From positions 32,555,300 through 32,619,299 of the forward strand of contig CM028332.1 of NCBI GenBank assembly GCA_016647705.1: a stretch of 64,000 nucleotides of DNA, read 5' to 3'. The position numbers and the translations under genes were made by a program. Position 1 is the first letter of the stretch. Each line of letters starts with the position of its first letter. Of the stretch, positions 34,839 through 45,628 are shown piece after piece. This DNA comes from Eucommia ulmoides (lineage: Eukaryota; Streptophyta; Magnoliopsida; Garryales; Eucommiaceae). The notes under the pieces are model-generated. The model was not told the DNA's origin, did not search any database, and saw only the letters and a program-made list of their open reading frames with translations.

Positions 34839-35519
34839 TGATATAGGTAAATCTGGTAAGGAGCATCACGGGGTCAAAAATTCACCCAATTATAGAAAAA
34901 CGACCGAAACGGGGGCTAAAGAACCCCTCAGTACTGAGCTGAGGTGTCCCCCAGCCGAACTGAGGGTCGTCGCAGTGAAGAGATCAGGACTGAAGAGCTG
35001 AGGTCCGACCTCCCGAACTGACAATCTGTGGCACCCTTTGCTCGCCACCATAGCACTCGGGAGTTCGTCAGGCCGGTGTGAGGCCATGGCCCATGGGCCT
35101 CCAGTGATGGGCTCAAAAGCCAGCCCAAAGGATTAGAGGGTTGACCTGTCTGCTCATTGGTTGTCCAGCAGATTAGGCTAATTAACCTGAGCTCCTCTCC
35201 CCTAAATTCGCGGCACTAATCAAGTGCTGGCGCCTATAAATACACTGGGGCATCCACTGCCCAAAGGTACGTGACTACTACTGAATTCAATCTACACTTT
35301 TAGCCCTCCACTTCGGAATACTTATCCTCACGCCGGAGGGACTTACTGGGAACCACCCCAGTAGGTCTTTGTGCAGGTACTGTGTGTAGAAGATTGGAGC
35401 CCTGCTCGGAGCCCGTCACCACCCCTGAACTCAGTTTGCTGTTGTCTTATCGGTCACCCTCGCCTCAGGTATTCTTCCCAGACTATACTGTTGGCCAGCA
35501 CCACTTTTTGGCATCAACA
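34839..35519 (+). repeat. 3' LTR of the Tat element (681 bp)
   Basis: Same ends and length as the 5' LTR. The differences I count are about 13, mostly transitions. Confidence 0.97.
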
Positions 35520-36227
35520 AATTTATTTAAATATAATTTAATATTCTAATTTATATATTACAAAAATAAGTTTAAGATTTAATTATCAAAGGTATAGTTG
35601 TAATTGTAAATTGTTTCTCCTCTTAAAAAAATTATGTCTTATTTTTTTCTTGATTTTGCTCTCAAATCAAAGTGAAAAAAGTTTACTTAGAAATTTATGC
35701 ATTTTTCCTTTCATTCGCCATACAATTTTTTTTATATTTTATTTTTTATTTTTTTTTATTATTTTCTTATCTACTATTTTTCCCAACAAACGAACGCACC
35801 CAAAAGCTCTTACCCATCGCTTATCTAATAGGGCAAGAGAGAGAATAGATGCAAGGAGAACTTTTTGACGCATTATACCCTAAAACTTTATATTTGTTCA
35901 AATTCTGTCCTTGTTACTGTATTTTGAAAACACAATTCCATTTTTGGATAAAAGTATTATAGTAATGAGAAAAAATTTGAATTATAATTTCCTGCACACT
36001 CTAAAAAAGCCATAAAAATTAAATTTCGTGAAATTAGGGACGAATTGGTTATTTGATGCTATACTTCATATTTAAGGGGTCAAATTTATGAGTTGTTTAC
36101 CTATTAAATATCAAAAAAATAAAAAAATTACTGAAACAATTTACCTTTTAACTTAATTACCACATCAATGCATTTCGCCCTTCACAAAGACGGGATCAGA
36201 ATTTTTTTTTTTTTTTTTTTTTTTTTT

Positions 36228-36516
36228 ATCCCGCCCTCATGAACGGCGGGATCAAAAAAAAAAATTAATTTGATCCCGCCCTTCACAAGGGCAGGATCAG
36301 CAATTTTTTTTTTTATTTGATCCTGCCTTTGTGAAGGGCGGGATCAATCAATTTTTTTATTTTTTTTTTATTTAAATGTGATCCCGCCCTTGTGAAGGGC
36401 GGGATCACTTAGACGGCGACCAGCCGTTAGCACGGCTGGTCGCCGTCTGCTTTGGCCGGTCGTTTGACAGGCCAAAGCTGCAAAAGAAGGCAGCCTAAAA
36501 GGCTGCCTTCTTTTGC
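36228..36516. repeat. Seven consecutive hairpins in the left arm
   Basis: Four are of the TGATCCCGCCCTTGTGAAGG type (about 28 bp each: 36228-36253, 36271-36299, 36318-36346, 36379-36407), separated by A- or T-runs. Then come GACGGCGACCAGCCG...GTC (36412-36447, 15-bp perfect stem), GCTTTGGCCGG...AAAGC (36449-36478) and GCAAAAGAAGGCAGCC...TTTGC (36480-36516, 16-bp perfect stem). Confidence 0.95.
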
Positions 36517-36593
36517 TTAGCCTTCTAGACTTTTAGGGTATAGATCAACTTTAATTTGAAAATTTGAAAACGCGAGATATGTGCACAATTTCG

Positions 36594-36735
36594 CCTATAA
36601 ATATTACTTGCCTGAGTTCATTAAAATTCACACTTCTTCATTTGCTCCTTCTCTCATTTGTTCTTCATTTTAATATTTTCTCTTCTAGTTACACTTCTTC
36701 TATTTAGACTTCTACTCCTCTATTCACAGGTTAGT
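36594..36735 (+). promoter_or_regulatory. Left-arm promoter and leader exon for the transposase gene
   Basis: A TATA box CCTATAAATATT lies at 36594-36605. Pyrimidine-rich leader text follows up to CTATTCACAG at about 36729, then a 5' splice site GTTAGTAT. The next likely 3' splice site is AATGATAG at about 40972, 10 bases before the transposase ATG. If so, the leader intron is about 4.2 kb and contains the whole left satellite array. The same arrangement is mirrored in the right arm. Confidence 0.6.
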
Positions 36736-36749
36736 ATATTTTTAACGTT

Positions 36750-39700
36750 TTTTTAATTTATTTGTTGATTTAATTAGTATATTTTTTTACCTTTATTTGT
36801 TAGTTAGTTGGTTAGTTTAATTTGTTAATTTAATTGTTGAATTAAAAATTATACTTTGCCATTTTCACATGTTTAAGAAAATATAAACTAATATATTATT
36901 TAAAAAAAATGTAAGTTAGTTAGTTTAATTTTTTACTCTAGCTATTTAATTAAAAAAATATGCACTTTGACCCCTAAAAGTTTAACAATTGGAAAAATAT
37001 AAATTTTTAATATATTATTTTAAAATAAATTATTAGTTAGTTTGTTTGTTTTGTTAATTTCATTTGTTGGTTTAATTGTTTAATTAGTTGGTTAGTTTAA
37101 TTTGTTAATTTAGTTGTTAAATTAAAAATTATACTTTATCTCCTTTCACATTTGTAGAAAAATATACACTTTGGCCCCTGAAATTTTTTCAATTAGAAAA
37201 ATATAAAATTTTCAACCTATTGTTTCAAAATAAATTGTTAGTTAGTTTCATTTTTGAATTTTGTTATTTAATTTAAAATGTATTTATTTAATTTGTTAAT
37301 TTAGTTGTTAAATTAAAAATTACACTTTCGTCCCATGTGTAGGAAAATATAAATCAACATATTACATTTTTAGTTAGTTTAATTTTCTAATTTAGCTATT
37401 TAATTAAAAATATACTTTGGCCCCTGAAATTTTGATAATTAGAAAAATATAAAATTAAAATACCTATTATTTGTTTTATTTGTTAATTTAGTTGTTAAAT
37501 TAAAAATTACACTTTCGCCCCTTTCGCATGTGTAGGAAAATATAAATCAACATATTACATTTTTAGTTAGTTTAATTTTCTAATTTAGCTATTTAATTAA
37601 AAATATACACTTTGGCCCGTGAAAATTTGATAATTAGAAAAATATAAAATTAAAATACCTATTATTTTGTTTAATTTGTTAATTTAGTTGTTAAATTAAA
37701 AATTACACTTTCGCCCCTTTCACATGTGTAGGAAAATATAAATCAACATATTACATTTTTAGTTAATTTAATTTTCTAATTTAGTTATTTAATTAAAAAT
37801 ATACACTTTAGCCCTTGAAAAATTGATAATTAGAAAAATATAAAATTAAAATACCTATTATTTTGTTTAATTTGTTAACTTAGTTGTTAAATTAAAAATT
37901 ACACTTTCGCCCCTTTCACATGTGTAGGAAAATATAAATCAACATATTACATTTTTAGTTAGTTTAATTTTCTAATTTAGCTATTTAATTAAAAATATAT
38001 ACTTTGGCCCCTGAAATTTTGATAATTAGAAAAATATAAAATTAAAATACCTATTATTTTGTTTAATTTGTTAATTTAGTTATTAAATTAAAAATTACAC
38101 TTTCGCACCTTTCACATGTGTAGGAAAATATATACTTTGGCCCTTGAAATTTTTTCAATTAGAAAAATATTAAATATTCAACCTATTATTTTAAAATAAA
38201 TTGTTAGTTAGTTTCATTTTTGAATTTCGTTATTTAATTTAAAATGTATTTATTTAATTTGTTAATTTAGTTGTTAAATTAAAAATTACACTTTCGTCCC
38301 ATGTGTAAGAAAATATAAATCAACATATTACATTTTTAGTTAGTTTAATTGTCTAATTTAGCTATTTAATTAAAAATATACACTTTGGCCCCTGAAATTT
38401 TGATAATTAGAAAAATATAAAATTAAAATACCTATTATTTGTTTATTTGTTAATTTAGTTGTTAAATTAAAAATATCACATTTTCTCCCCTTTCACATGT
38501 ATAGGAAAATATAAATCAACATATTACATTTTTAGTTAGTTTAATTTTCTAATTTAGCTATTTAATTAAAAATATACACTTTGACCCCTGAAATTTTGAT
38601 AATTAGAAAAATTTAAAATTAAAATACCTATAAAATTTTCAACCTATTGTTTTAAAATAAATTGTTAGTTAGTTTTATTTTTGAATTTCGTTATTTAATT
38701 TAAAATGTATTTATTTAATTTGTTAATTTAGTTGTTAAATTAAAAATTACACTTTCGTCCCATGTGTAGGAAAATATAAATCAACATATTACATTTTTAG
38801 TTAGTTTAATTTTCTAATTTAGCTATTTAATTAAAAATACACTTTGGCCCCTGAAATTTTGATAATTAGAAAAATATAAAATTAAAATACCTATTATTTG
38901 TTTTATTTGTTAATTTAGTTGTTAAATTAAAAATTACACTTTTGCCCTTTTCGCATGTATAGGAAAATATAAATCAACATATTACATTTTTAGTTAGTTT
39001 AATTTTCTAATTTAGCTATTTAATTAAAAATATACACTTTGGCCCGTGAAAATTTGATAATTAGAAAAATATAAAATTAAAATACCTATTATTTTGTTTA
39101 ATTTGTTAATTTAGTTGTTAAATTAAAAATTACACTTTCGCCCCTTTCACATGTGTAGGAAAATATAAATCAACATATTACATTTTTAGTTAATTTAATT
39201 TTCTAATTTAGTTATTTAATTAAAAATATACACTTTAGCCCTTGAAAAATTGATAATTAGAAAAATATAAAATTAAAATACCTATTATTTTGTTTAATTT
39301 GTTAACTTAGTTGTTAAATTAAAAATTACACTTTCGCCCCTTTCACATGTGTAGGAAAATATAAATCAGCATATTACATTTTTAGTTAGTTTAATTTTCT
39401 AATTTAGCTATTTAATTAAAAATATATACTTTGGCCCCTGAAATTTTGATAATTAGAAAAATATAAAATTAAAATACCTATTATTTTGTTTAATTTGTTA
39501 ATTTAGTTATTAAATTAAAAATTACACTTTCACACCTTTCACATGTGTAGGAAAATATATATACTTTGGCCCTTGAAATTTTTTCAATTAGAAAAATATT
39601 AAATATTCAACCTATTGTTTTAAAATAAATTGTTAGTTAGTTTCATTTTTGAATTTCGTTATTTAATTTAAAATGTATTTATTTAATTTGTTAATTTAGT

Positions 39701-40600
39701 TGTTAAATTAAAAATTACACTTTCGTCCCATGTGTAAGAAAATATAAATCAACATATTACATTTTTAGTTAGTTTAATTTTCTAATTTAGCTATTTAATT
39801 AAAAATATACACTTTGGCCCCTGAAATTTGATAATTAGAAAAATATAAAATTAAAATACCTATTATTTGTTTATTTGTTAATTTAGTTGTTAAATTAAAA
39901 ATTACACTTTCTCCCCTTTCACATGTATAGGAAAATATAAATCAACATATTACATTTTTAGTTAGTTTAATTTTCTAATTTAGCTATTTAATTAAAAATA
40001 TACACTTTGACCCCTGAAATTTTGATAATTAGAAAAATTTAAAATTAAAATACCTATAAAATTTTCAACCTATTGTTTTAAAATAAATTGTTAGTTAGTT
40101 TTATTTTTGAATTTCGTTATTTAATTTAAAATGTATTTATTTAATTTGTTAATTTAGTTGTTAAATTAAAAATTACACTTTCGCCCCTTTCACATGTGTA
40201 GGAAAATTAAATAAACATATTACATTTTTAGTTAGTTTAATATTCTAATTTAGCTATTTAATTAAAAATATACACTTTGGCCCTGAAATTTTGATAATTA
40301 GAAAAATATAAAATTAAAATACCTATTATTTGTTTTATTTGTTAATTTAGTTGTTAAATTAAAAATTACACTTTCGCCCCTTTCACATGTGTAGGAAAAT
40401 ATAAATCAACATATTACATTTTTAATTAGTTTAATTTTCTAATTTAGCTATTTAATTAAAAATATACACTTTGGCCCCTGAAAATTTGATAATTAGAAAA
40501 ATATAAAATTAAAATACCTATTCTTTGTTTAATTTGTTAATTTATTTCATTTTTTGAATTTCGTTATTTAATTTAAAATGTATTTGTTTAAACTTATGTA
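36750..40600. repeat. Left satellite array, unit about 195 bp, with a 1.43-kb higher-order duplication
   Basis: The unit contains TTAATTTAGTTGTTAAATTA, ACACTTTCGCCCCTTTCACA, ATGTGTAGGAAAATATAAAT, CAACATATTACATTTTTAGT and ACTTTGGCCCCTGAAATTTT. CAACATATTAC recurs at 37355, 37548, 37744 and 37940. A longer block repeats once: CACTTTCGTCCCATGTGTAG near 37321 and 38748 (1427 bp apart), and the variant with GTGTAAG near 38287 and 39716 (1429 bp apart). Confidence 0.93.
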
Positions 40601-40981
40601 AAATAATTTTTGGTTAGTTTATTAAACTTGTTATATTGGTAAGTAAAATGTTAAGATTGAAAATAAATTACTGAAATCCATAAAAAATTAACACTACAAA
40701 TATTGGAATATGATGTACAAATTGTGCACTTTCATTCCTCAAATTAATTGAATCTATTTAGTTGATATTAGCTTGACGTGGAATTTATATTCGATTTAGA
40801 GTTAAAGTTAAAATAATTATTAAATAAATTCAAAAATAAGTAAAATATTAATAATTGAAAATAAATTACTCGAACTCATAAAAAATGAACACTATAAACC
40901 AACATACTTTTGTGATTGAGTTTTAGTTAACGATATTATTTTCTTGTTTTGTTTTGCCTTGTCAAATGATAGCCGCTTGAA

Positions 40982-43787
40982 ATGGATCACGTTCGGTTGT
41001 TATTGTATTGGGGTGGTAGAATATTGGAAAGTACGGAGTTCGGGGTTTGTTATAGTACATCAGTTGTAAAATATTTGGTTGTCCGTAGGGGAACAACCTT
41101 AAATGAATTAATTGAGATGCTAAAACCATGTGTTCTTGAAGATGGGGTTACTGGAATTTTGAAACTAAAGTGTAGGATGCCGATGGCTCTTTTCGGGTTG
41201 AACTATAAATATACATTGTTTTCTATCGAGGATGACTCAGCATTAAACTAAGTGCTTGAGTTACCTCTTTATATACCCTCGCTTCTTGCTGTTGAAATGT
41301 ATGTAGAGATAGAACGGGCATTTGATGATGGTCCAAATTTTTTTCCCCCAAGTGGTCATTTTACTAACTTAATGACCCAGAGTTTAAATCTGTACAGTAC
41401 CCAATCTGACGGGCAATTTTTTGGCACCGTTTCCTAAGCAGTCCAGTCTAATTACACCATCCCACCCCCTTACAGTCTAGAACAATATCATTCCCACAAT
41501 ATTCCTATGCTGCACCCCCAATTACTTGAGTCTAATTACACCGTCCCACTCCCCTATATTCTAGACCAATATCATTCTCATAGTATGATTGACCGTGGTC
41601 ATGGCACCAGCTCTGCTCTTCCACATCCCCATTATTCGCCGAGTAGTCCGCCGCAAGAAAACATAAGTAATTATGGTGGTGACTTTGATACAATTGATAG
41701 TCGCCACGATGTGTCAGAAGAAGAGTTAGATGCGGATGTTGCGTTTCAGCCAGACGAAGATCTAGATGCTGGGCCTAGCGGGCAAGGGGGTCAAAATCAG
41801 CAATTGGAGTTGGACAATGTAATTTCATTTTTCAATAACTTGGATTGGGGTGACGACGATGACTTGGCGAAATACGAGCCGAAGTTGCGGAAGAATTTTT
41901 GGACATCGGAGATGGACGAATTTTGTACTAGTATGGTCTTTAAGGACAAGGAACATCTCCAGCAGGCCGTCAAATTTTACCACTTGAAGAAGAACAAAGA
42001 GTTTTATGTCTCGCAAACGAACAAGAAGCTCTGGTCGATTAATTGTTCGCATGGATGCGATTCGAGGTTGCGGGCGAGGAGGAAAAAAAGTCACGGTATG
42101 TTTGAGATTACACAGTATGAGGGGCAACACATATGTTTCTATAATCATACTGCTGTAGATCATAAAAATTTGGATTCTGCACTCATTTCGAACCTAATAC
42201 TTGGACAAGTCGAACAGGATCCAGAATTGAAGATTGGCGTCATTGTGGCTTACGTGAAGGAGGCTCATGAATACACTATCTCCTATCGAAAAGCTTGGTT
42301 GGCTAGATCTAAAGCCATTGAGACCTTGTTCGGATATTGGGATGAATCATATCGGAAGTTACCGAAGTTTATGGTTGCGTTGCAGCACTACAATGCAGGT
42401 ACGATTGTCGAGTTGAGCACTGTGTCGACTGATATGCCTGACTATAGGATGTTCAATATGGTATTTTGGGCATTCAAAGCTTCAGTTGACGGATGGCGTT
42501 ATTGTCGCCCTGTAATCACCATTGACGGGACCCATTTGTATGGTAAATATGAGGGAAAGATTTTAATCGCTATAAGAATGACGTCGTCCAACAAGTGCTA
42601 CCCATTGGCTTTTGCAGTCGTACCGACGGAGGATTACCGATGTTGGCGATGGTTCATCTACATGCTTAAGCGTCATATTGTCGGTGATCGTCCTGAGGTT
42701 ACATTGATATCTGATAGACACGCTGGCATTATTAGTGCAGTTGACAATATTTGGCTTAATCAACATAACGAGCCCCTCCGATATCATCGATTTTGTTTGC
42801 GGCACCTTTGTAGCAATTTCAATAAGATTGCTAAAAATCAGCATCTCAAAGATCTTGCTTGGAATGCAGGTGCTGCAACACAAATTCGAAAATACGATGC
42901 TATCATGGAAGAGATCAAAAAAATTGATGTTCAGGCGCATGCATGGTTGAGCAATCATGCACCTTACAAATAGACCAGGGCACATGACAATGGTAAGCGT
43001 TGGGGAGTCATGACGACCAATTACGCAGAGGTATTTAACAATTGTTTAAAGGGTGCAAGAAATGTTCCAATAACTGCAGCCGTCAAGATTACGTTCTACA
43101 GGATGGTTAAATACTTTGATATTGGTTGACAACAAGCTTTAAAGGACTCAGCTGACGGTTACGTATATGCTAAACACGTCGTTGATAAAATACAGAAATC
43201 GCAAGCCAAGTCTAAAACATACGAGATTCAAATATTCAATCGATAATTTAGTATTCATTATTATTTTTTCACGTTACATATAATTGTTACGACATAATTT
43301 AACAACTAAATATGATTTTTTTTTTTCTAGAGAGAATATGATCTTCCATATGAAAACTAGGAAGACTCTTACTGGGGGCTTGATTCCTCATGAAGTCACA
43401 CTAGGGGATAACGCTGATTGCACATGTGGAAAGTTTAAAATTTGACGATATCCGTGCTCTCATATGCTTGCGGCCACGGAGTATAGTGGAGTTAATGCAT
43501 TCCGCTATATTGCTGCTGAGTATACAATGACAAACCAATTGATGGCATGGGAGTCTTCGTTTTGGCTGATTATTCATGAGGACTACTGGCTAGAGACCAA
43601 TTTTTCGAACCTCATTCCAGACCATGACAGACTTCGAGTTGTGCATCGTGGTCGACCAAATTCCACTCGCATTCAAAACGAGATGGATCAGTCACGCAGA
43701 ACAATGACAAATCGTTGTGGTTTATGTTCCCAAACTGGACATGATAGGCGAAAATGTCCATCCCGACCCCGCCATGCACCCAATTGA
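40982..43787 (+). pseudogene. MULE transposase gene, two coding exons, five premature stops
   Basis: Exon 1 is 40982-43242 and exon 2 43331-43787, in one frame giving 905 codons. The N-terminal PB1-like part (MDHVRLLLYWGGRILEST) is followed by an acidic linker, the MULE DNA-binding region (VFKDKEHLQQAVKFYHLKKN) and the catalytic domain: VITIDGTHLYGKYEG (first Asp), LISDRHAGIISAV (second Asp), HRFCLRHLCSNF and TTNYAEVFNNCLKG (Glu). Exon 2 has a SWIM finger (CTCGKFKI, then PCSH) and a CCHC knuckle (CGLCSQTGHDRRKC). Stops are at 41249, 41435, 42971, 43127 and 43443. The 5' splice site reads CG/ATAATTT, so GT seems mutated to AT. It once cut and joined the element's ends. Confidence 0.88.
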
Positions 43788-43969
43788 TCTTATTGGTTTA
43801 TTGTAATGAATGTTTATGCTATTTTATTTTTTTGTTATGTCCACTTTTATGTATTATAAATTCTATGCACTTGTTGCGCACATATCTTTATAATGAATCT
43901 TATATTTTGTTTATAAATATGATTAAATTTTAATTTCGTACTAAAATGAAAAGGATTGAAAATGTACAT

Positions 43970-44396
43970 GGTGAGAGATTTGTATCGTTCAATAGGACGT
44001 AACTAGCTTTTGGAAGACGAATTCTCATACTCTTTAGATCCAAGAGTTCGTTACTCTTCACGGTCGGTTGCAAGAATGCGGGAGAAATACACTTATCGTG
44101 TCAACTAATCAGAGGTTATGGTGGACGGATGCAGACAATATAATATTCCAATAGTGCGTCAATTGGCCAGAACAATGCCAATAGACACGCCGCATAATCT
44201 TCAAATGGCGTTGCATCGCTACCGTGAAGAAAATAACCGAATGCAAATTCGATTTTTTTGACATGAGCTTAAAACGATGGCACGTGAGCGTCTTGAACAA
44301 GGTTTATTCGCCGAAGCGCGTACTTACATGAGACACGCAAAGAATCCTCAATATCAGTCAGATATTGAAATGTCTGATGATGAGAGTAATGTTTAA
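43970..44396 (+). pseudogene. Accessory ORF copy 1 (decayed), unknown function
   Basis: The translated text YSLDPRVRYSSRSVARMREK, YTYRVN, a stop, then RQLARTMPIDTPHNLQMALH and YREENNRMQIRFF, another stop, then MARERLEQGLFAEARTYMRH and the acidic end SDIEMSDDESNV follows the same pattern as the next ORF (YRVN, LENNRM, MA, acidic end). It is a diverged duplicate broken by stops near 44106 and 44261. I recognise no domain. Confidence 0.55.
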
Positions 44397-44683
44397 TGTT
44401 TTCACGTTGGTGAATTGTAGTTTAATCATGTATTTCCTTTGAAATCTAATGTTTCATTTCTACGTTAAATTATAATAACGTTACTTCTACCAAACAACTG
44501 ACTTTTTCTCTTTCAATTGATAGGTGATGTTGGGTCAGTTTTTTTTTTAATTTAAGGCTCGTGTACATAAGTTATAAAACATCATTTTTCATTAATTATC
44601 TTTTTAAGAAACTAATTTTTTTGTGAACTCTTAATTTGCAGTATAATATTTGTAAAGAAACTGTTCAGCCTATAATTTTCGTA

Positions 44684-45190
44684 ATGTCTTCACATATTAA
44701 TTCAAGTGAAGAAAATTCATATGGTTTTTCAAGTGAGGAGAACTCATATGGTGTTTGGGGTTGGCATGGACCGTGGGATCACCAAAGATGTTGGATTTTA
44801 AAACCATATTATGATGATTACTGGAGTGATCAAGAGACCAATCCGATAGAATATCGCGTCGGTCTACGCCAAGAATGGGAATACAGGGTGAATGAGTCTA
44901 ACAACCTTGTATTTTGTTTGAGAAATCTTAATGCACCAGTTCCGCATCGTCGAAGTCTTCAGATGCCTCGACGATGTATAATTGATGACACAACCGAGAT
45001 TGAAGATGCTATTACACGAATTCGCCTAGAGAATAATCGAATGTTGTTGCGCAGAAATAGATATTATCTACTACAACTAGCCAATGAAATGGCTGCCGCA
45101 AGCAACAGAGCACTCTCTCCAAACGAATACCATAATGTGATAAATAACAATGAATATTTGTCTGAGGGGTACATGTCGAATGAAGAATAA
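44684..45190 (+). CDS. Accessory ORF copy 2, 169 residues, unknown function
   Basis: I choose ATG 44684 (MSSHINSSEENSYGFSSEEN); a likely 3' splice site TTTGCAG ends at 44641, so the leader may be spliced. The protein starts with two copies of SSEENSYG, then a Trp/Tyr-rich stretch (VWGWHGPWDHQRCW), a central part with EYRVNESNN and RRSLQMPRRCIIDD, a helical region (IEDAITRIRLENNRMLLRRN) and an acidic tail ending MSNEE. No signal peptide or membrane segment is seen. It stands between transposase and PMD gene and has a decayed paralogue just upstream. It may assist transposition, as accessory genes of other MULEs do, but that is a guess. Confidence 0.6.
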   Translation: MSSHINSSEENSYGFSSEENSYGVWGWHGPWDHQRCWILKPYYDDYWSDQETNPIEYRVGLRQEWEYRVNESNNLVFCLRNLNAPVPHRRSLQMPRRCIIDDTTEIEDAITRIRLENNRMLLRRNRYYLLQLANEMAAASNRALSPNEYHNVINNNEYLSEGYMSNEE

Positions 45191-45628
45191 TTAATTTTTT
45201 GCTTTAGTATTTTATTTTTAAGCGTTTTTATTGTCACTATTTTCATGATATTATGTACTGTATTTCTTATGTACTGTCTTTGTTATGAGTTTTGTAACAA
45301 ATATCGTTAAATATGTTTCCGTCTATGTAATATTTTTTTAATATAATATTTATGATTATTTTAACTTTAATCGCCTTTAATATTATATTGTTAGGAGTTG
45401 TTTTGCCTTTTTAAGAATCTTTCCGGAATGTTAAACACATTGCTCGATCTCCCATTCAAATTCTGTATCTATTTGTGAAGCAATATATACGGTAGATCAA
45501 CAACTTTCTAAATCTCCAGACGTTACAAAAAAATGTATTTACTAACTACATAAATTGCTATATAACTATATATTTACAAAAAAAATGTATTTACATTTCT
45601 ATAACTAAACTATCAACTACATAACTAA

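Larger units (their letters stand above)
22873..35519 (+). mobile_element. Young Ty3/gypsy element of the Tat type, 12.6 kb
   Basis: It has two 681-bp LTRs differing at about 13 positions by my count, a primer-binding site, gag, protease, reverse transcriptase, a classical RNase H, a second RNase H, integrase, an antisense spliced gene, a 99-bp repeat array and a polypurine tract. The double RNase H marks the Tat group. The flanks are AATTA (22868-22872) and AATTT (35520-35524), a 5-bp duplication with one mismatch. Its GC-rich coding part contrasts with the AT-rich surroundings. Gag-pol carries four premature stops and two frameshifts, so it now depends on other copies. Confidence 0.95.
22739..35801. 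mobile_element. MITE split by the young gypsy element
   Basis: The left end GGGTATTTGTTTGGTTGAAA (22739) and the reversed right end GGGTGCGTTCGTTTGTTGGG (35801) form an imperfect terminal inverted repeat, followed on both sides by AT-rich text with GAAAATAAG-like words. The left flank is TAA, the right flank AAA, an imperfect Tourist-type target. Without the gypsy insert (22873-35519) the MITE would be about 416 bp. Confidence 0.55.
36040..36740 (+). repeat. Left terminal inverted repeat, unique part
   Basis: It pairs, reversed, with 50.02-50.65 kb. In order it has outer AT-rich text (GAGTTGTTTACCTATTAAAT), GATCCCGCCC hairpins, three further hairpins, a TATA box and a leader exon. The two arms are close to identical in the hairpin and promoter parts. 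Confidence 0.9.

Noticed and set aside
36228..36516. Hairpins as bacterial-type terminators or a microRNA gene
   Set aside because: They are many, mirrored in the other arm of the transposon and separated by A/T runs, so they belong to the terminal repeat. A microRNA role cannot be shown without small-RNA data.
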